Shown in pieces: positions 1 through 7,642 of a stretch of DNA of 64,000 nucleotides. The DNA lies in contig NZ_AZEG01000013.1 in assembly GCF_001434935.1 (NCBI RefSeq), positions 1 through 64,000 on the forward strand, given 5' to 3'. A program made the translations under genes and the position numbers. The notes beneath the pieces were generated by a model. That model was not told the origin of the DNA and made no database searches. It worked only from the letters and a program-made list of their open reading frames with translations. Source of the DNA: Liquorilactobacillus uvarum DSM 19971. GTDB taxonomy: Bacteria > Bacillota > Bacilli > Lactobacillales > Lactobacillaceae. Positions within the stretch are counted from its first letter, which is position 1, and the number at the start of each line of letters is the position of its first letter.

Positions 1-33
1 AAAATTCGGTTTCTCGTCCTATTTGCTTATACA

Positions 34-56
34 GAGGCTAGTTATGTCACAGCCTC
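34..56. other. short inverted repeat downstream of the DUF1361 gene
   Basis: GAGGCT (34-39) and AGCCTC (51-56) form a 6-bp stem with an 11-nt loop. It lies past the 3' end of the minus-strand gene and may be part of its terminator, but no clear T tract follows on either strand. The rest of 1-124 shows no gene. Confidence 0.25.
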
Positions 57-124
57 ATTTTGATAAACTCTTTTTTGTACTTTTGCTTCAAGGGAAGATG
101 TAAATTGAAAATTACTAATTTATA

Positions 125-796
125 TTAAACAGTCTTTTCTTCGTTGTTTAGTGAAAAGCGTGAGATGTAGATTGCTCCCCATAATATAATTTGGATAATG
201 AACATAAAGGCGACAAAAACCAGCATCCGTGGACTCCACATAATCACTAATTGGTGAACCACCCATTGTGGGTTGAAGAAAAGGTATGCCGTGTGTAATC
301 TTAAAAAACGTCCAACATATACACCTACAGAGGCAATAATTGTCAGAATAAGAATAAGAGCAGGTTTATAGAATCTTTTTTTTAGTTGAAAACGTATCAG
401 AATTATATTAGTGATGTGTTCTAGACTCCATATACCCATTACCGAACAAGCAATCGCACTAGAAAGCAAGTTCGTGAAGTTCAACCATAAATGCAGGTTG
501 AATTCCATTAGTCCAGTAGTGTGATTGTACGGATTCAGCATAGCTAAATGAAAAAGATCAGTCAAAACATATGGTGCATTTGGGTAGAATAGCAGCCACA
601 GGACGAAGAAAGAATAAAAAAAGAGTTTTGATCGTTGAGGGGTGATATGCATTGCCAATTCAATTGGAATATAGCCTAGAAAGGTATTCAGCAATAAGAA
701 ACTGTATACACCGCTTTCAGAATACACTGTCGCGTATATATATATCATAAATGAAATAAAACTCATACGTACTATCCATTGGTATTTTTTTAACAT
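125..796 (-). CDS. DUF1361 domain-containing membrane protein
   Basis: Predicted integral membrane protein of about 223 residues with roughly six hydrophobic segments. The stretch reading WLLFYPNAPYVLTDLFHL is the hallmark of DUF1361 proteins, whose function is unknown. I place the start at the ATG at 796 because GGGTGAT lies just upstream; the open frame continues to 865 but without a better ribosome site. It is divergent from cdaA and stands alone on the minus strand. No catalytic motif is visible. The family call is fairly sure; the role is unknown. Confidence 0.8.
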   Translation of the reverse strand: MLKKYQWIVRMSFISFMIYIYATVYSESGVYSFLLLNTFLGYIPIELAMHITPQRSKLFFYSFFVLWLLFYPNAPYVLTDLFHLAMLNPYNHTTGLMEFNLHLWLNFTNLLSSAIACSVMGIWSLEHITNIILIRFQLKKRFYKPALILILTIIASVGVYVGRFLRLHTAYLFFNPQWVVHQLVIMWSPRMLVFVAFMFIIQIILWGAIYISRFSLNNEEKTV

Positions 797-919
797 AGTA
801 TCACCCATTTCTTTTATGACTACATTGTAACAAATTGAATGTTGCAATCCGAGCGTTAAATGCAAAATTTGCCACTATTTTAATTTTTATTTTTGTAGAA
901 AGAGAATATAAAGATATCG

Positions 920-950
920 TGATATACTTAGATTATAATCTTTAGGAGGT
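920..950 (+). promoter_or_regulatory. cdaA promoter (extended -10) and ribosome site
   Basis: TG (920-921) one base before TATACT (923-928) makes an extended -10 element; no good -35 is visible 17 bp upstream. AGGAGGT at 944-950 is the ribosome site for the ATG at 958. Confidence 0.5.
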
Positions 951-957
951 AAAATTA

Positions 958-1800
958 ATGTCCGTAAACTGGGCCGAGTTAGTTTCTTGGAAGAACGCAA
1001 TTAATATTTTAGATATTTTAGTTGTTTGGTATGTAATATATAAGTTAATGATGCTTTTGAAGGGGACCAAAGCGGTCCAACTTTTCAAGGGTGTTATTAT
1101 GATTGTCATAATCAAATTTGTCAGTTGGTATGTCGGTTTGGAGACCGTGTCTTGGATAATGAACCAAGTAATAAATTGGGGAATTATTGCGATTATTGTA
1201 ATCTTTCAACCAGAAATCAGACGCGGCTTGGAACATTTGGGGCGCGGTTCATTATTTCTACACAATAAGAAGCAAAATGAAGATGGTAAGAAAATGATTG
1301 CTGCACTTGATCAGGCAATTAAATATATGTCAAAGCGAAGAATCGGTGCTTTAATAACAATTCAAATGAATACGGGATTAGAAGATTACATTGAAACAGG
1401 TATTCGGCTTGATGCTGATATTACTGGTGCACTGCTAATCAATATTTTTATTCCCAATACTCCTCTGCATGATGGTGCAGTTATTATTAAGAATAACAAA
1501 ATTGCTGTTGCAGCTGCTTACCTTCCTTTGTCTGAGAGTAATTTAATTCCTAAGGCACTGGGAACTAGACATCGGGCCGCAGTAGGGATTAGTGAGGTAA
1601 CAGATGCTTTAACGATTGTTGTTTCTGAAGAAACTGGTGGGGTCACCATTACAAAAAATAATGAGTTACTGCGTGATTTAACGCGCGAGGATTATATTAA
1701 ATTGCTGGAAAAAGAATTGATTATCTCTCCAGAATCAGGAAAAAGCAATCGTTTCGTAACGCTCTTTGAGGAAGTATTCAAAGGGGGAAAAGGGAGATGA
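958..1800 (+). CDS. cdaA: diadenylate cyclase CdaA (DacA)
   Basis: Makes cyclic di-AMP from two ATP at the membrane. Three hydrophobic segments (about residues 15-95) precede a DAC domain that carries both catalytic motifs: DGA at 172-174 and RHR at 204-206. At 280 residues it has the usual family length. The start is fixed by AGGAGGT eight bases upstream. It is the first gene of the conserved cdaA-cdaR-glmM cluster and overlaps cdaR by 4 nt (ATGA), implying coupled translation. Family knowledge: c-di-AMP controls potassium and osmolyte uptake and cell-wall balance. A likely c-di-AMP receptor of the CbpB/DarB family is encoded at 40318. Confidence 0.97.
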   Translation: MSVNWAELVSWKNAINILDILVVWYVIYKLMMLLKGTKAVQLFKGVIMIVIIKFVSWYVGLETVSWIMNQVINWGIIAIIVIFQPEIRRGLEHLGRGSLFLHNKKQNEDGKKMIAALDQAIKYMSKRRIGALITIQMNTGLEDYIETGIRLDADITGALLINIFIPNTPLHDGAVIIKNNKIAVAAAYLPLSESNLIPKALGTRHRAAVGISEVTDALTIVVSEETGGVTITKNNELLRDLTREDYIKLLEKELIISPESGKSNRFVTLFEEVFKGGKGR

Positions 1801-2975
1801 ACCTTAACAAGTTATTGGACAATCGTATTGTGTATCAGGTTTTGGCACTGGGATTTGCTATTTTATTGTTTGCGTATGTCAATTCAGATAAATTAAATAC
1901 GACGCGCAATAATACAAACAGTACTGATACAACAATGATGTCAGCAGATAGAAGTGAGACTCTAAATGTTGACCTGAAATTAAACGTGGATAGTGATAAA
2001 TATTTTGTGACAGGATATCCATCAAAGGTTAAAGTTAAGCTTAGTGGTCCAAGTGCATTAGTAACAACAACTGCTAACACTAGAAACTTTAGTGTCTATG
2101 CAGATTTGACTAAACTCAAACCTGGGACACACACTGTTAAGCTAAAACAATCTGGAATAAACAAAGATTTGAATTATGAGGTCAGTCCGCAATCGATAAA
2201 AGTTACGATTAGTCGACGTAAAACAGCAAGTTTTCCAGTTCAGTTCAAATATGACTCAAGCAGACTTGCAAGTGAGTATAGTGTTGGTAAACCTTCAAGT
2301 GATCAGCAAGTAGTAAGTGTAACAGGAGCAAAAGAAGATATTAATAATATTGCCGAAGTTGTTGCTGCAATTGAGATTCCTCAAGGAACACGGCAAGCAA
2401 TTACACGGCAAGTTTTGTTGCAAGCTGTCGATAATAGCGGTAAAATTCTCAACGTAGTCATTACTCCACAGACAGTAAGAGTTAAATTACCTGTTTACAG
2501 CACCAGTTCGTCTAAAAAAGTGACACTTAACTTTGTTTCAAGCGGTGACGGTGCTAGCGGAAAAAGTTACAAATTTTCAAGTAATGTGAAAGAGGTAACT
2601 TTGCAAGGAACCAAGTCTGCTTTATCAGGTATAAGCAAGTTGGAAGTACCGGTCTCAATCGACAATGTAAGTACAACTACAACAAAAACGGTAACTCTTG
2701 AGAGTTCCAACAATGGTGTAACAAAAATTACACCTCAAACGGTCAAAGTGGAGATTGAAGTTAGTGATTCAAATAGTGATGATGATGAATCAACGTCTAA
2801 TGAAACGAGTTCTGCATCAACGGCGAGCAGTGATGACACAGTTTCTGATAGCTCAAGTCAAGAAGAAAGCAGTACTGATAATAGCAGTTCATCGAGCAGA
2901 TCAGATAGTTCAAGTACCTCTACAAGCAGTTCATCAAGTACTTCGAGCAGTATAAGTAGTCAAGATAGTGAGTAA
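1797..2975 (+). CDS. cdaR: YbbR-domain regulator CdaR with Ser-rich tail
   Basis: Membrane-anchored regulator of CdaA. One N-terminal membrane segment (residues 12-29) is followed by several YbbR repeats of about 80 residues, expected outside the cell. Residues 323-392 are an unusual low-complexity tail: I count 37 Ser and 8 Thr among 70 residues, mixed with Asp and Glu. The start codon overlaps the cdaA stop. In this family CdaR binds CdaA and modulates its activity. The tail is not part of the YbbR fold; it may be a cell-wall-spanning spacer or a glycosylation target, which is inference. LtaS in this window has a similar, shorter tail. Confidence 0.93.
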   Translation: MNLNKLLDNRIVYQVLALGFAILLFAYVNSDKLNTTRNNTNSTDTTMMSADRSETLNVDLKLNVDSDKYFVTGYPSKVKVKLSGPSALVTTTANTRNFSVYADLTKLKPGTHTVKLKQSGINKDLNYEVSPQSIKVTISRRKTASFPVQFKYDSSRLASEYSVGKPSSDQQVVSVTGAKEDINNIAEVVAAIEIPQGTRQAITRQVLLQAVDNSGKILNVVITPQTVRVKLPVYSTSSSKKVTLNFVSSGDGASGKSYKFSSNVKEVTLQGTKSALSGISKLEVPVSIDNVSTTTTKTVTLESSNNGVTKITPQTVKVEIEVSDSNSDDDESTSNETSSASTASSDDTVSDSSSQEESSTDNSSSSSRSDSSSTSTSSSSSTSSSISSQDSE

Positions 2976-3008
2976 ATAGAAAATAGTATTGGAAATGAGG
3001 ATCAAATA

Positions 3009-4364
3009 ATGAAATATTTTGGAACTGATGGTGTAAGAGGAATAGCAAATGAGGGGCTTAGTCCGGAGTTAGCTTTTAAGCTGGGCCGGTGTGGCGGATA
3101 TGTTTTAACAGAACATGCAAAAAGTGATTCTAAACCTCCTCGTGTTTTGGTAGCTCGTGATACACGAATTTCAGGACAAATGTTAGAACAAGCATTAATT
3201 GCTGGTCTTTTGTCAGTAGGTATTGAAGTTTTCTCTCTCGGTGTTATCACAACACCAGGTGTTGCTTATTTGATTCGTGTTCAAGATGCAGATGCAGGTG
3301 TAATGATTTCTGCATCACATAATCCTGTTCAGGATAATGGAATTAAATTTTTTGGTGGTGATGGCTACAAACTCTCTGATGAAAAGGAAGAAGAAATAGA
3401 ACAGCTTTTGGAGAGCAAAAAGGATACGCTACCTCGTCCATCTGCAGAAGGCCTAGGGGTGTTGAATGATTACCACGAGGGAGTACTTAAATATACTCAA
3501 TTTCTAGAACAAACTATTCCTGATGATTTAGAGGGACTGCATATTGCTGTCGATGGCGCTAACGGTGCAACTAGTGGAATTGTTGCACGTTTATTTGCTG
3601 ATTTGGGGGCAGAATTTGATACGATGGCTATAAGTCCTGATGGTCTTAACATCAACAAGAATGTAGGATCTACGCATCCAGAAGGTCTCTCACAATTTGT
3701 CGTTGAAAGCAGGGCTCAATTAGGAGTGGCTTTTGATGGCGATGGCGATAGATGTATTGCCGTTGATGAGTTAGGAAATATTATTGATGGCGATAAATTA
3801 ATGTTTATCTGTGGAAAATATTTGAGCCAACGTGGTCGTCTTAAAAAAGATACGATCGTTACAACGGTTATGAGTAACATTGGGCTTTATAAAGCAATGG
3901 AAGCAAACGAACTCAAATCAGTTAAAACGCAAGTGGGCGACCGTTATGTGGTCGAGGAAATGAGAAAAAGTGGCTATAATGTTGGAGGAGAGCAATCAGG
4001 ACATGTTGTTTTCTTAGATTTTAATACTACTGGTGATGGGATGCTTACAGCATTGCAATTAATGAATGTTGTCAAGCAGACTGGAAAAAAGCTTTCGGAG
4101 TTAGCTGCTGAAGTTACGACATATCCTCAAGAACTAGTTAATGTTGAAGTTACTGATAAAAAAGCAGCTATGAAGAATGAAACAATTCAAACAGCTATAA
4201 AAAATGTTGAGGCTAAAATGGGAAATGATGGTCGTGTCTTAGTTCGACCAAGTGGTACTGAAAACTTACTACGTGTTATGGCTGAAGCACCCACCAAAGA
4301 ACAGGTTCACGAATATGTAATGGAAATAGTTAAAGTTGTTAAAGACCAACTAGGAATTGACTAA
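3009..4364 (+). CDS. glmM: phosphoglucosamine mutase
   Basis: Converts glucosamine-6-phosphate to glucosamine-1-phosphate for UDP-GlcNAc and peptidoglycan synthesis in the cytosol. The 451-residue protein has the family landmarks in order: active-site phosphoserine S103 in SASHNP, the magnesium loop DGDGDR at 243-248, and the phosphate-binding loop RPSGTEN at 413-419. The start has GAGGA at 2997-3001. It is the third gene of the cdaA-cdaR-glmM operon, and a strong terminator follows. In related bacteria GlmM can bind and inhibit CdaA, which would link wall precursor supply to c-di-AMP; that is family knowledge, not visible here. Confidence 0.98.
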   Translation: MKYFGTDGVRGIANEGLSPELAFKLGRCGGYVLTEHAKSDSKPPRVLVARDTRISGQMLEQALIAGLLSVGIEVFSLGVITTPGVAYLIRVQDADAGVMISASHNPVQDNGIKFFGGDGYKLSDEKEEEIEQLLESKKDTLPRPSAEGLGVLNDYHEGVLKYTQFLEQTIPDDLEGLHIAVDGANGATSGIVARLFADLGAEFDTMAISPDGLNINKNVGSTHPEGLSQFVVESRAQLGVAFDGDGDRCIAVDELGNIIDGDKLMFICGKYLSQRGRLKKDTIVTTVMSNIGLYKAMEANELKSVKTQVGDRYVVEEMRKSGYNVGGEQSGHVVFLDFNTTGDGMLTALQLMNVVKQTGKKLSELAAEVTTYPQELVNVEVTDKKAAMKNETIQTAIKNVEAKMGNDGRVLVRPSGTENLLRVMAEAPTKEQVHEYVMEIVKVVKDQLGID

Positions 4365-4418
4365 GTTACGAATATTTTCATTGCTGAAAAGTTTAACAAA
4401 ATAATTAAAGCAATAAAA

Positions 4419-4455
4419 AGAGAACGGCTCAAACTTGAGTCAGTTCTCTTTTTTG
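4419..4455 (+). terminator. terminator of cdaA-cdaR-glmM
   Basis: AGAGAAC (4419-4425) pairs with GTTCTCT (4443-4449), with an inner GCTCAA/TTGAGT stem, followed by a T run. The A run on the left makes it possibly bidirectional, serving the minus-strand gene at 4483 too. Confidence 0.85.
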
Positions 4456-4482
4456 TGAAGTTGCAAAACAGGAGGATAGCCA

Positions 4483-4734
4483 TTAGTGAATAATGACACG
4501 TATAAAAAAATTAATAACGCGAAAAATAATATAAAGGCTGAAAAAAACTAGAAAAAAGAACATTAAACTCCAAATTATAGGGAGATACCAGTACGATGTT
4601 TGAAGCAATAAGAAGATGGTATCAAAGTTTTGCATAGTGTTTTCATAGTGATCTATAAATAAAAAAATAGGTGTCAGAACACAAATAATAACACTTAGTA
4701 GAAAGCTTAGAATTAATTGTTTTTTATTGACCAA
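4483..4734 (-). CDS. small two-segment membrane protein, unknown
   Basis: An 83-residue reading frame from a TTG start (4734) with GAGGCGG upstream. Two long hydrophobic segments (about residues 7-27 and 50-78) are separated by a short polar region rich in acidic and aromatic residues. I do not recognise a family. It is convergent with glmM and backs onto the promoter of the candidate small RNA. Its hydrophobic composition supports a real small membrane protein, but the TTG start and lack of known relatives keep confidence modest. Confidence 0.5.
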   Translation of the reverse strand: MVNKKQLILSFLLSVIICVLTPIFLFIDHYENTMQNFDTIFLLLQTSYWYLPIIWSLMFFFLVFFSLYIIFRVINFFIRVIIH

Positions 4735-4812
4735 GTCGGATCCGCCTCACTTTTAATACTACTTCTATTATAAATGAACCGAAGGACAATTTAAACAAAA
4801 TCGTTAAAGTTA

Positions 4813-4841
4813 TTGACAGCGCTATCTGAAAGCGTTATTAT
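4813..4841 (+). promoter_or_regulatory. strong promoter of the candidate small RNA
   Basis: TTGACA (4813-4818), exactly 17 bp, TATTAT (4836-4841). This is a near-consensus vegetative promoter. Transcription would begin at about 4848, and the first intrinsic terminator follows at 4901-4940. Confidence 0.7.
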
Positions 4842-4847
4842 GAATAA

Positions 4848-4940
4848 GTAAGGTAATTGTTTTTTTACCTTTTAATCAATTCTCTTTCTCTCTTATGCTA
4901 GGAGGTATTATGGGGCAATCCCCATGATACTTCCTTTTTT
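4848..4940 (+). ncRNA. candidate small RNA of about 93 nt
   Basis: Between its own promoter (4813-4841) and an intrinsic terminator lies a transcript with no sizeable ORF. Its 5' part is a hairpin, AGGTAA (4851-4856) with TTACCT (4865-4870). A pyrimidine-rich linker (4881-4894) follows. The end is a 15-bp hairpin (4901-4915 with 4920-4934, two G-U pairs, loop CAAT) and six T. The terminator stem contains AGGAGG (4900-4905) and an ATG opening a five-codon frame (MGQSP) that stops at 4927. A second near-consensus promoter (4956-4985) serves the next gene, so this RNA looks independent. I know no family that matches; it could instead be an attenuated leader. Confidence 0.55.
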
Positions 4941-4955
4941 CTTGTTATCCTCCAA

Positions 4956-4985
4956 TTGACAGGTTAAAGCGGAATTAATTATACT
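4956..4985 (+). promoter_or_regulatory. promoter of the 103-residue unknown gene
   Basis: TTGACA (4956-4961), 18 bp, TATACT (4980-4985). It lies downstream of the small-RNA terminator and gives a leader of about 22 nt before the ATG at 5014. Confidence 0.7.
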
Positions 4986-5013
4986 GAAGAGCGAAGAAGA
5001 AGGAGTGCTCAGA

Positions 5014-5325
5014 ATGGCAAAAAGTCATGAAAGATTAGATTTGATTGAAGAGATAAGAAGAAATGATGGGACGAGATATTTCGAAATATCCAATATGGTT
5101 CAAAATGGACGAGCTGAATTAGCAGTACAAAGAGGCTTTATAAAAAGTGTTAGAATTTTACAGTTGAATATTCCACGATCCAGTAGTGTAATCGAGTACG
5201 AAAAATATATAAATGAACACTTCGAAATGCCTGCGGAAGATTTTGATCATTTTGAAGAATGGGGGAAGACGGAAAAAATCAAGCAAACGCTTGATCAAAT
5301 TCTGCGAGAAAATCATATCGCATGA
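5014..5325 (+). CDS. hypothetical protein, 103 residues
   Basis: A soluble, charged protein of 103 residues that I do not recognise. The ATG at 5014 is chosen because AAGGAG (4999-5004) lies at good distance; the frame is open from a GTG at 5005, which overlaps that ribosome site. No membrane segment, signal peptide or known motif is visible; the C-terminal third is rich in Glu and Lys and probably helical. It has its own promoter and a terminator, so it is a single-gene unit. The next 30 codons in the +1 frame look protein-like, so the gene may be shortened by a frameshift. Confidence 0.65.
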   Translation: MAKSHERLDLIEEIRRNDGTRYFEISNMVQNGRAELAVQRGFIKSVRILQLNIPRSSSVIEYEKYINEHFEMPAEDFDHFEEWGKTEKIKQTLDQILRENHIA

Positions 5326-5413
5326 CCAAGATATTTTACGAGGATTAAAAGACATAAAATTAGTGTCTGCGCCGCATATCGACTTATGGATACAATTGCA
5401 TGAAATACGTTAA
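5326..5413 (+). other. protein-like stretch in the +1 frame after the 103-residue gene
   Basis: Reading on in the frame +1 to the upstream gene gives about 30 codons ending in a segment with KLVSAPHIDLWIQLHEIR, then a TAA at 5411-5413. The composition looks like real protein rather than random AT-rich sequence. It has no good ribosome site. It may be the detached C-terminus of the preceding gene. Confidence 0.3.
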
Positions 5414-5429
5414 TTGTATAGTATAAAAT

Positions 5430-5473
5430 AAAAAAAGAACTGAGCCACAATAATTTGGCGCAGTTCTTTTTTT
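5430..5473 (+). terminator. terminator before pstS
   Basis: AAAGAACTG and CAGTTCTTT arms with an inner GCCA/TGGC stem, followed by a T run at about 5467-5473. Confidence 0.85.
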
Positions 5474-5488
5474 GATTTGCAGATTTTC

Positions 5489-5543
5489 TTTACATAACCG
5501 TTACAAAAAAACGTATTCGTTCTTTACAAACAAATATTAGAAT
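5489..5543 (+). promoter_or_regulatory. PhoP-box-like repeats and -10 of the pst operon
   Basis: TTTACA at 5489, GTTACA at 5500 and TTTACA at 5523 lie about one helical turn (11 bp) apart, with a degenerate third position near 5511. The pattern resembles the four direct TT(A/T/C)ACA repeats bound by PhoP in Firmicutes. TAGAAT at 5538-5543 is a plausible -10, placing the array at about -61 to -22 of a start near 5550. No -35 box is needed in such activator-dependent promoters. The phoPR genes are not in this window. Confidence 0.6.
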
Positions 5544-5575
5544 ACAAATGTAGTTAGGAAAGGAAGAAAAAATAA

Positions 5576-6463
5576 ATGAAAAATCTTACAAAAATTACCG
5601 CATTAATTATTGCGAGTTCAGCTTTACTTGTGGGGTGTGGAAAATCAGGTTCGGGCAGCTCTGCTTCTTCCAGTTCTGAAACATCTGGGAAGATAACAGT
5701 TGTAGGTTCAACAGCATTGCAGCCTTTAGTAGAAAAAGCAGCTGAAAACTATCAGACGGATAATTCAAAAATAAGCATCACCGTGCAAGGTGGAGGATCA
5801 GGAACAGGATTGAGCCAAGTCCAATCAGGTGCCGTTACTATTGGTAATTCAGATATTTTTGCAGAACAGCAAAGCGGAATAAAAGCGGATAAATTAGTAG
5901 ATCATAAAGTGGCTGTTGTTGGAATGGCACCTGTTGTTAACAAAAATGCTGGAGTTAAAAATGTTACGATGAGTCAGCTGCGGGATATTTTTACTGGAAA
6001 AATTACTAATTGGAAAGAAGTCGGTGGAAAAGATGAAAGCATAGTTTTAATTAATCGTCCTGAAGGGAGCGGGACGCGAGCAACCTTTGAAGCTGCAGTT
6101 ATGAATGGTGAATCAGCAAAGAAATCACAGGAACAGGATTCAAATGGAACAGTGCAAAAAATGGTTGCGCAAACACCTGGAGCTATTAGTTACTTGGCAT
6201 TTTCTTATGTGAAATCTACGATTCAAGAGCTGTCAATCGATGGAGTGAAACCAACAGATGAAAATGTAACTAACGACAAATGGAAAATCTGGTCATATGA
6301 ACATATGTATACAAAAGGTCAGCCAAACAAAGTAACGAAAAAGTTTTTGAAATATATGAAGTCTGACAAGGTCCAAAAAGGATTGGTTAAAGATTTGGGA
6401 TATATTTCAATCAGTCAAATGAAAGTTCAAAAAGATGCTAATAATAAAGTCACCTCAAATTAA
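5576..6463 (+). CDS. pstS: phosphate ABC transporter substrate-binding lipoprotein PstS
   Basis: Captures inorganic phosphate outside the cell for the PstCAB transporter. The 295-residue protein has a lipoprotein signal with lipobox LVGC (Cys21), then a Gly/Ser-rich linker. The mature part shows VGSTALQPL and RPEGSGTRATF, segments that shape the phosphate site in this family. The ribosome site AGGAAAGGAAG precedes the ATG. It opens the pst operon behind a PhoP-box-like array, so induction by phosphate starvation is likely. Confidence 0.96.
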   Translation: MKNLTKITALIIASSALLVGCGKSGSGSSASSSSETSGKITVVGSTALQPLVEKAAENYQTDNSKISITVQGGGSGTGLSQVQSGAVTIGNSDIFAEQQSGIKADKLVDHKVAVVGMAPVVNKNAGVKNVTMSQLRDIFTGKITNWKEVGGKDESIVLINRPEGSGTRATFEAAVMNGESAKKSQEQDSNGTVQKMVAQTPGAISYLAFSYVKSTIQELSIDGVKPTDENVTNDKWKIWSYEHMYTKGQPNKVTKKFLKYMKSDKVQKGLVKDLGYISISQMKVQKDANNKVTSN

Positions 6464-6480
6464 ATGAAAAGGTGATTTAA

Positions 6481-6648
6481 ATGACAATTGTATTATCAAT
6501 AATACAGATTGTTCTGCTCATATTAGCGGCAATTGGTTTAGCTGCCTATATTCATCAAATAAAGTTGTGGTCACAATTTATTGAGGTTAGCAGCATAATT
6601 ATTATTGTTGTGGCAACTTCGTACTTGATTTGGAAGGTAATTAATTAA
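6481..6648 (+). CDS. 55-residue membrane protein inside the pst operon
   Basis: ATG at 6481 with AAGGTGAT (6467-6474) at good distance opens a 55-codon frame ending in TAA at 6646-6648. It encodes two hydrophobic segments (about residues 3-23 and 37-53) around a short loop containing HQIKLWSQF. I recognise no family. It starts 17 nt after pstS and precedes a stem-loop and pstC, so it should be transcribed with the phosphate transporter. An accessory role in the transporter is inference from position only. Confidence 0.6.
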   Translation: MTIVLSIIQIVLLILAAIGLAAYIHQIKLWSQFIEVSSIIIIVVATSYLIWKVIN

Positions 6649-6656
6649 AATATCAA

Positions 6657-6699
6657 TGGGGGCGAACAAACGAATTAATATTCGTTTGATTTACTCCCA
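6657..6699 (+). other. stem-loop between pstS and pstC
   Basis: CAAACGAAT (6667-6675) and ATTCGTTTG (6680-6688) form a perfect 9-bp stem with loop TAAT, flanked by partly complementary GGGGG and CTCCC arms. No T run follows, so it is more likely an mRNA-stabilising or processing element than a terminator. Such hairpins often raise binding-protein mRNA over permease mRNA. Confidence 0.55.
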
Positions 6700-6723
6700 A
6701 ATTTTGATAGAAAGGTGTTTTTT

Positions 6724-7641
6724 ATGGATCCTATTAAGAAAAAAATCCAAAGTAATTCAAGAGAAACACGGCAGGATCTTTTTGGGAAAATTGTCACATA
6801 CACGTGTATTGCACTAATCGTTTTGGTTGTGCTATCAATTTTTGTATTCGTAGCTTCAAAAGGAATGGCAACGTTTTTTGTAAATAAAGCTAATTTTTGG
6901 GATTTCTTATCAGGGAAAAATTGGAATCCTACAATGCTTGATTCAAAGGGGAGTCCTATGTTAGGAGCATTGCCAATGATAACAGGATCATTTGGGGTCA
7001 CGATCCTGGCTGTTTTGTTTGCAACTCCTTTTGCGATTGGGACTGCACTATATATGACAGAAATTGCTTCAGGTAAAGGTGAGCGTATTTTGCAGAGTGT
7101 TATTGAATTGTTAGTCGGAATACCGTCTGTTGTTTATGGCTTTATCGGTCTATCAGTTATTGTTCCCTTTGTCAGAAATTATATCGGTGGTTCTGGATAT
7201 GGAATTTTATCAGGTTCTTTTGTTTTGTTTGTGATGGTTTTACCCACTGTAACATCAATGACTGTTGATAGTTTACGTGCAGTGCCTCGCTTTTATAAGG
7301 AAGCCTCGCTTGCATTAGGGGCAACAAAATGGCAAACAATCTACAAAGTTATTTTGCGATCTTCAACTTCAGGAATTTTAACAGCAATTATTTTCGGAAT
7401 GGCCAGAGCATTCGGTGAAGCTTTAGCAGTTCAAATGGTAATCGGAAATGCCGCTATTATGCCGACTAGTTTACTTTCTTCGGCTTCGACACTTACTAGT
7501 GTGTTGACGATGGGAATTGGAAATACGGTCATGGGAACAGTCGCTAATAATGCTTTGTGGTCACTTGCATTGATATTGTTGCTGATGTCTTTATTCTTTA
7601 ATATTGTAGTACGTTTAATCGGTCGAAAAGGGAGAATGTAA
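6724..7641 (+). CDS. pstC: phosphate ABC transporter permease PstC
   Basis: One of two membrane subunits that form the phosphate channel. About 305 residues with six membrane segments and the ABC permease loop KEASLALGATKWQTI, which contacts the ATPase. The ATG at 6724 is preferred: AAAGGTG (6711-6717) is the ribosome site, whereas an upstream in-frame GTG at 6715 lies within it. Only 1 nt separates its stop from the pstA start. Confidence 0.95.
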   Translation: MDPIKKKIQSNSRETRQDLFGKIVTYTCIALIVLVVLSIFVFVASKGMATFFVNKANFWDFLSGKNWNPTMLDSKGSPMLGALPMITGSFGVTILAVLFATPFAIGTALYMTEIASGKGERILQSVIELLVGIPSVVYGFIGLSVIVPFVRNYIGGSGYGILSGSFVLFVMVLPTVTSMTVDSLRAVPRFYKEASLALGATKWQTIYKVILRSSTSGILTAIIFGMARAFGEALAVQMVIGNAAIMPTSLLSSASTLTSVLTMGIGNTVMGTVANNALWSLALILLLMSLFFNIVVRLIGRKGRM

Positions 7642-7642
7642 A

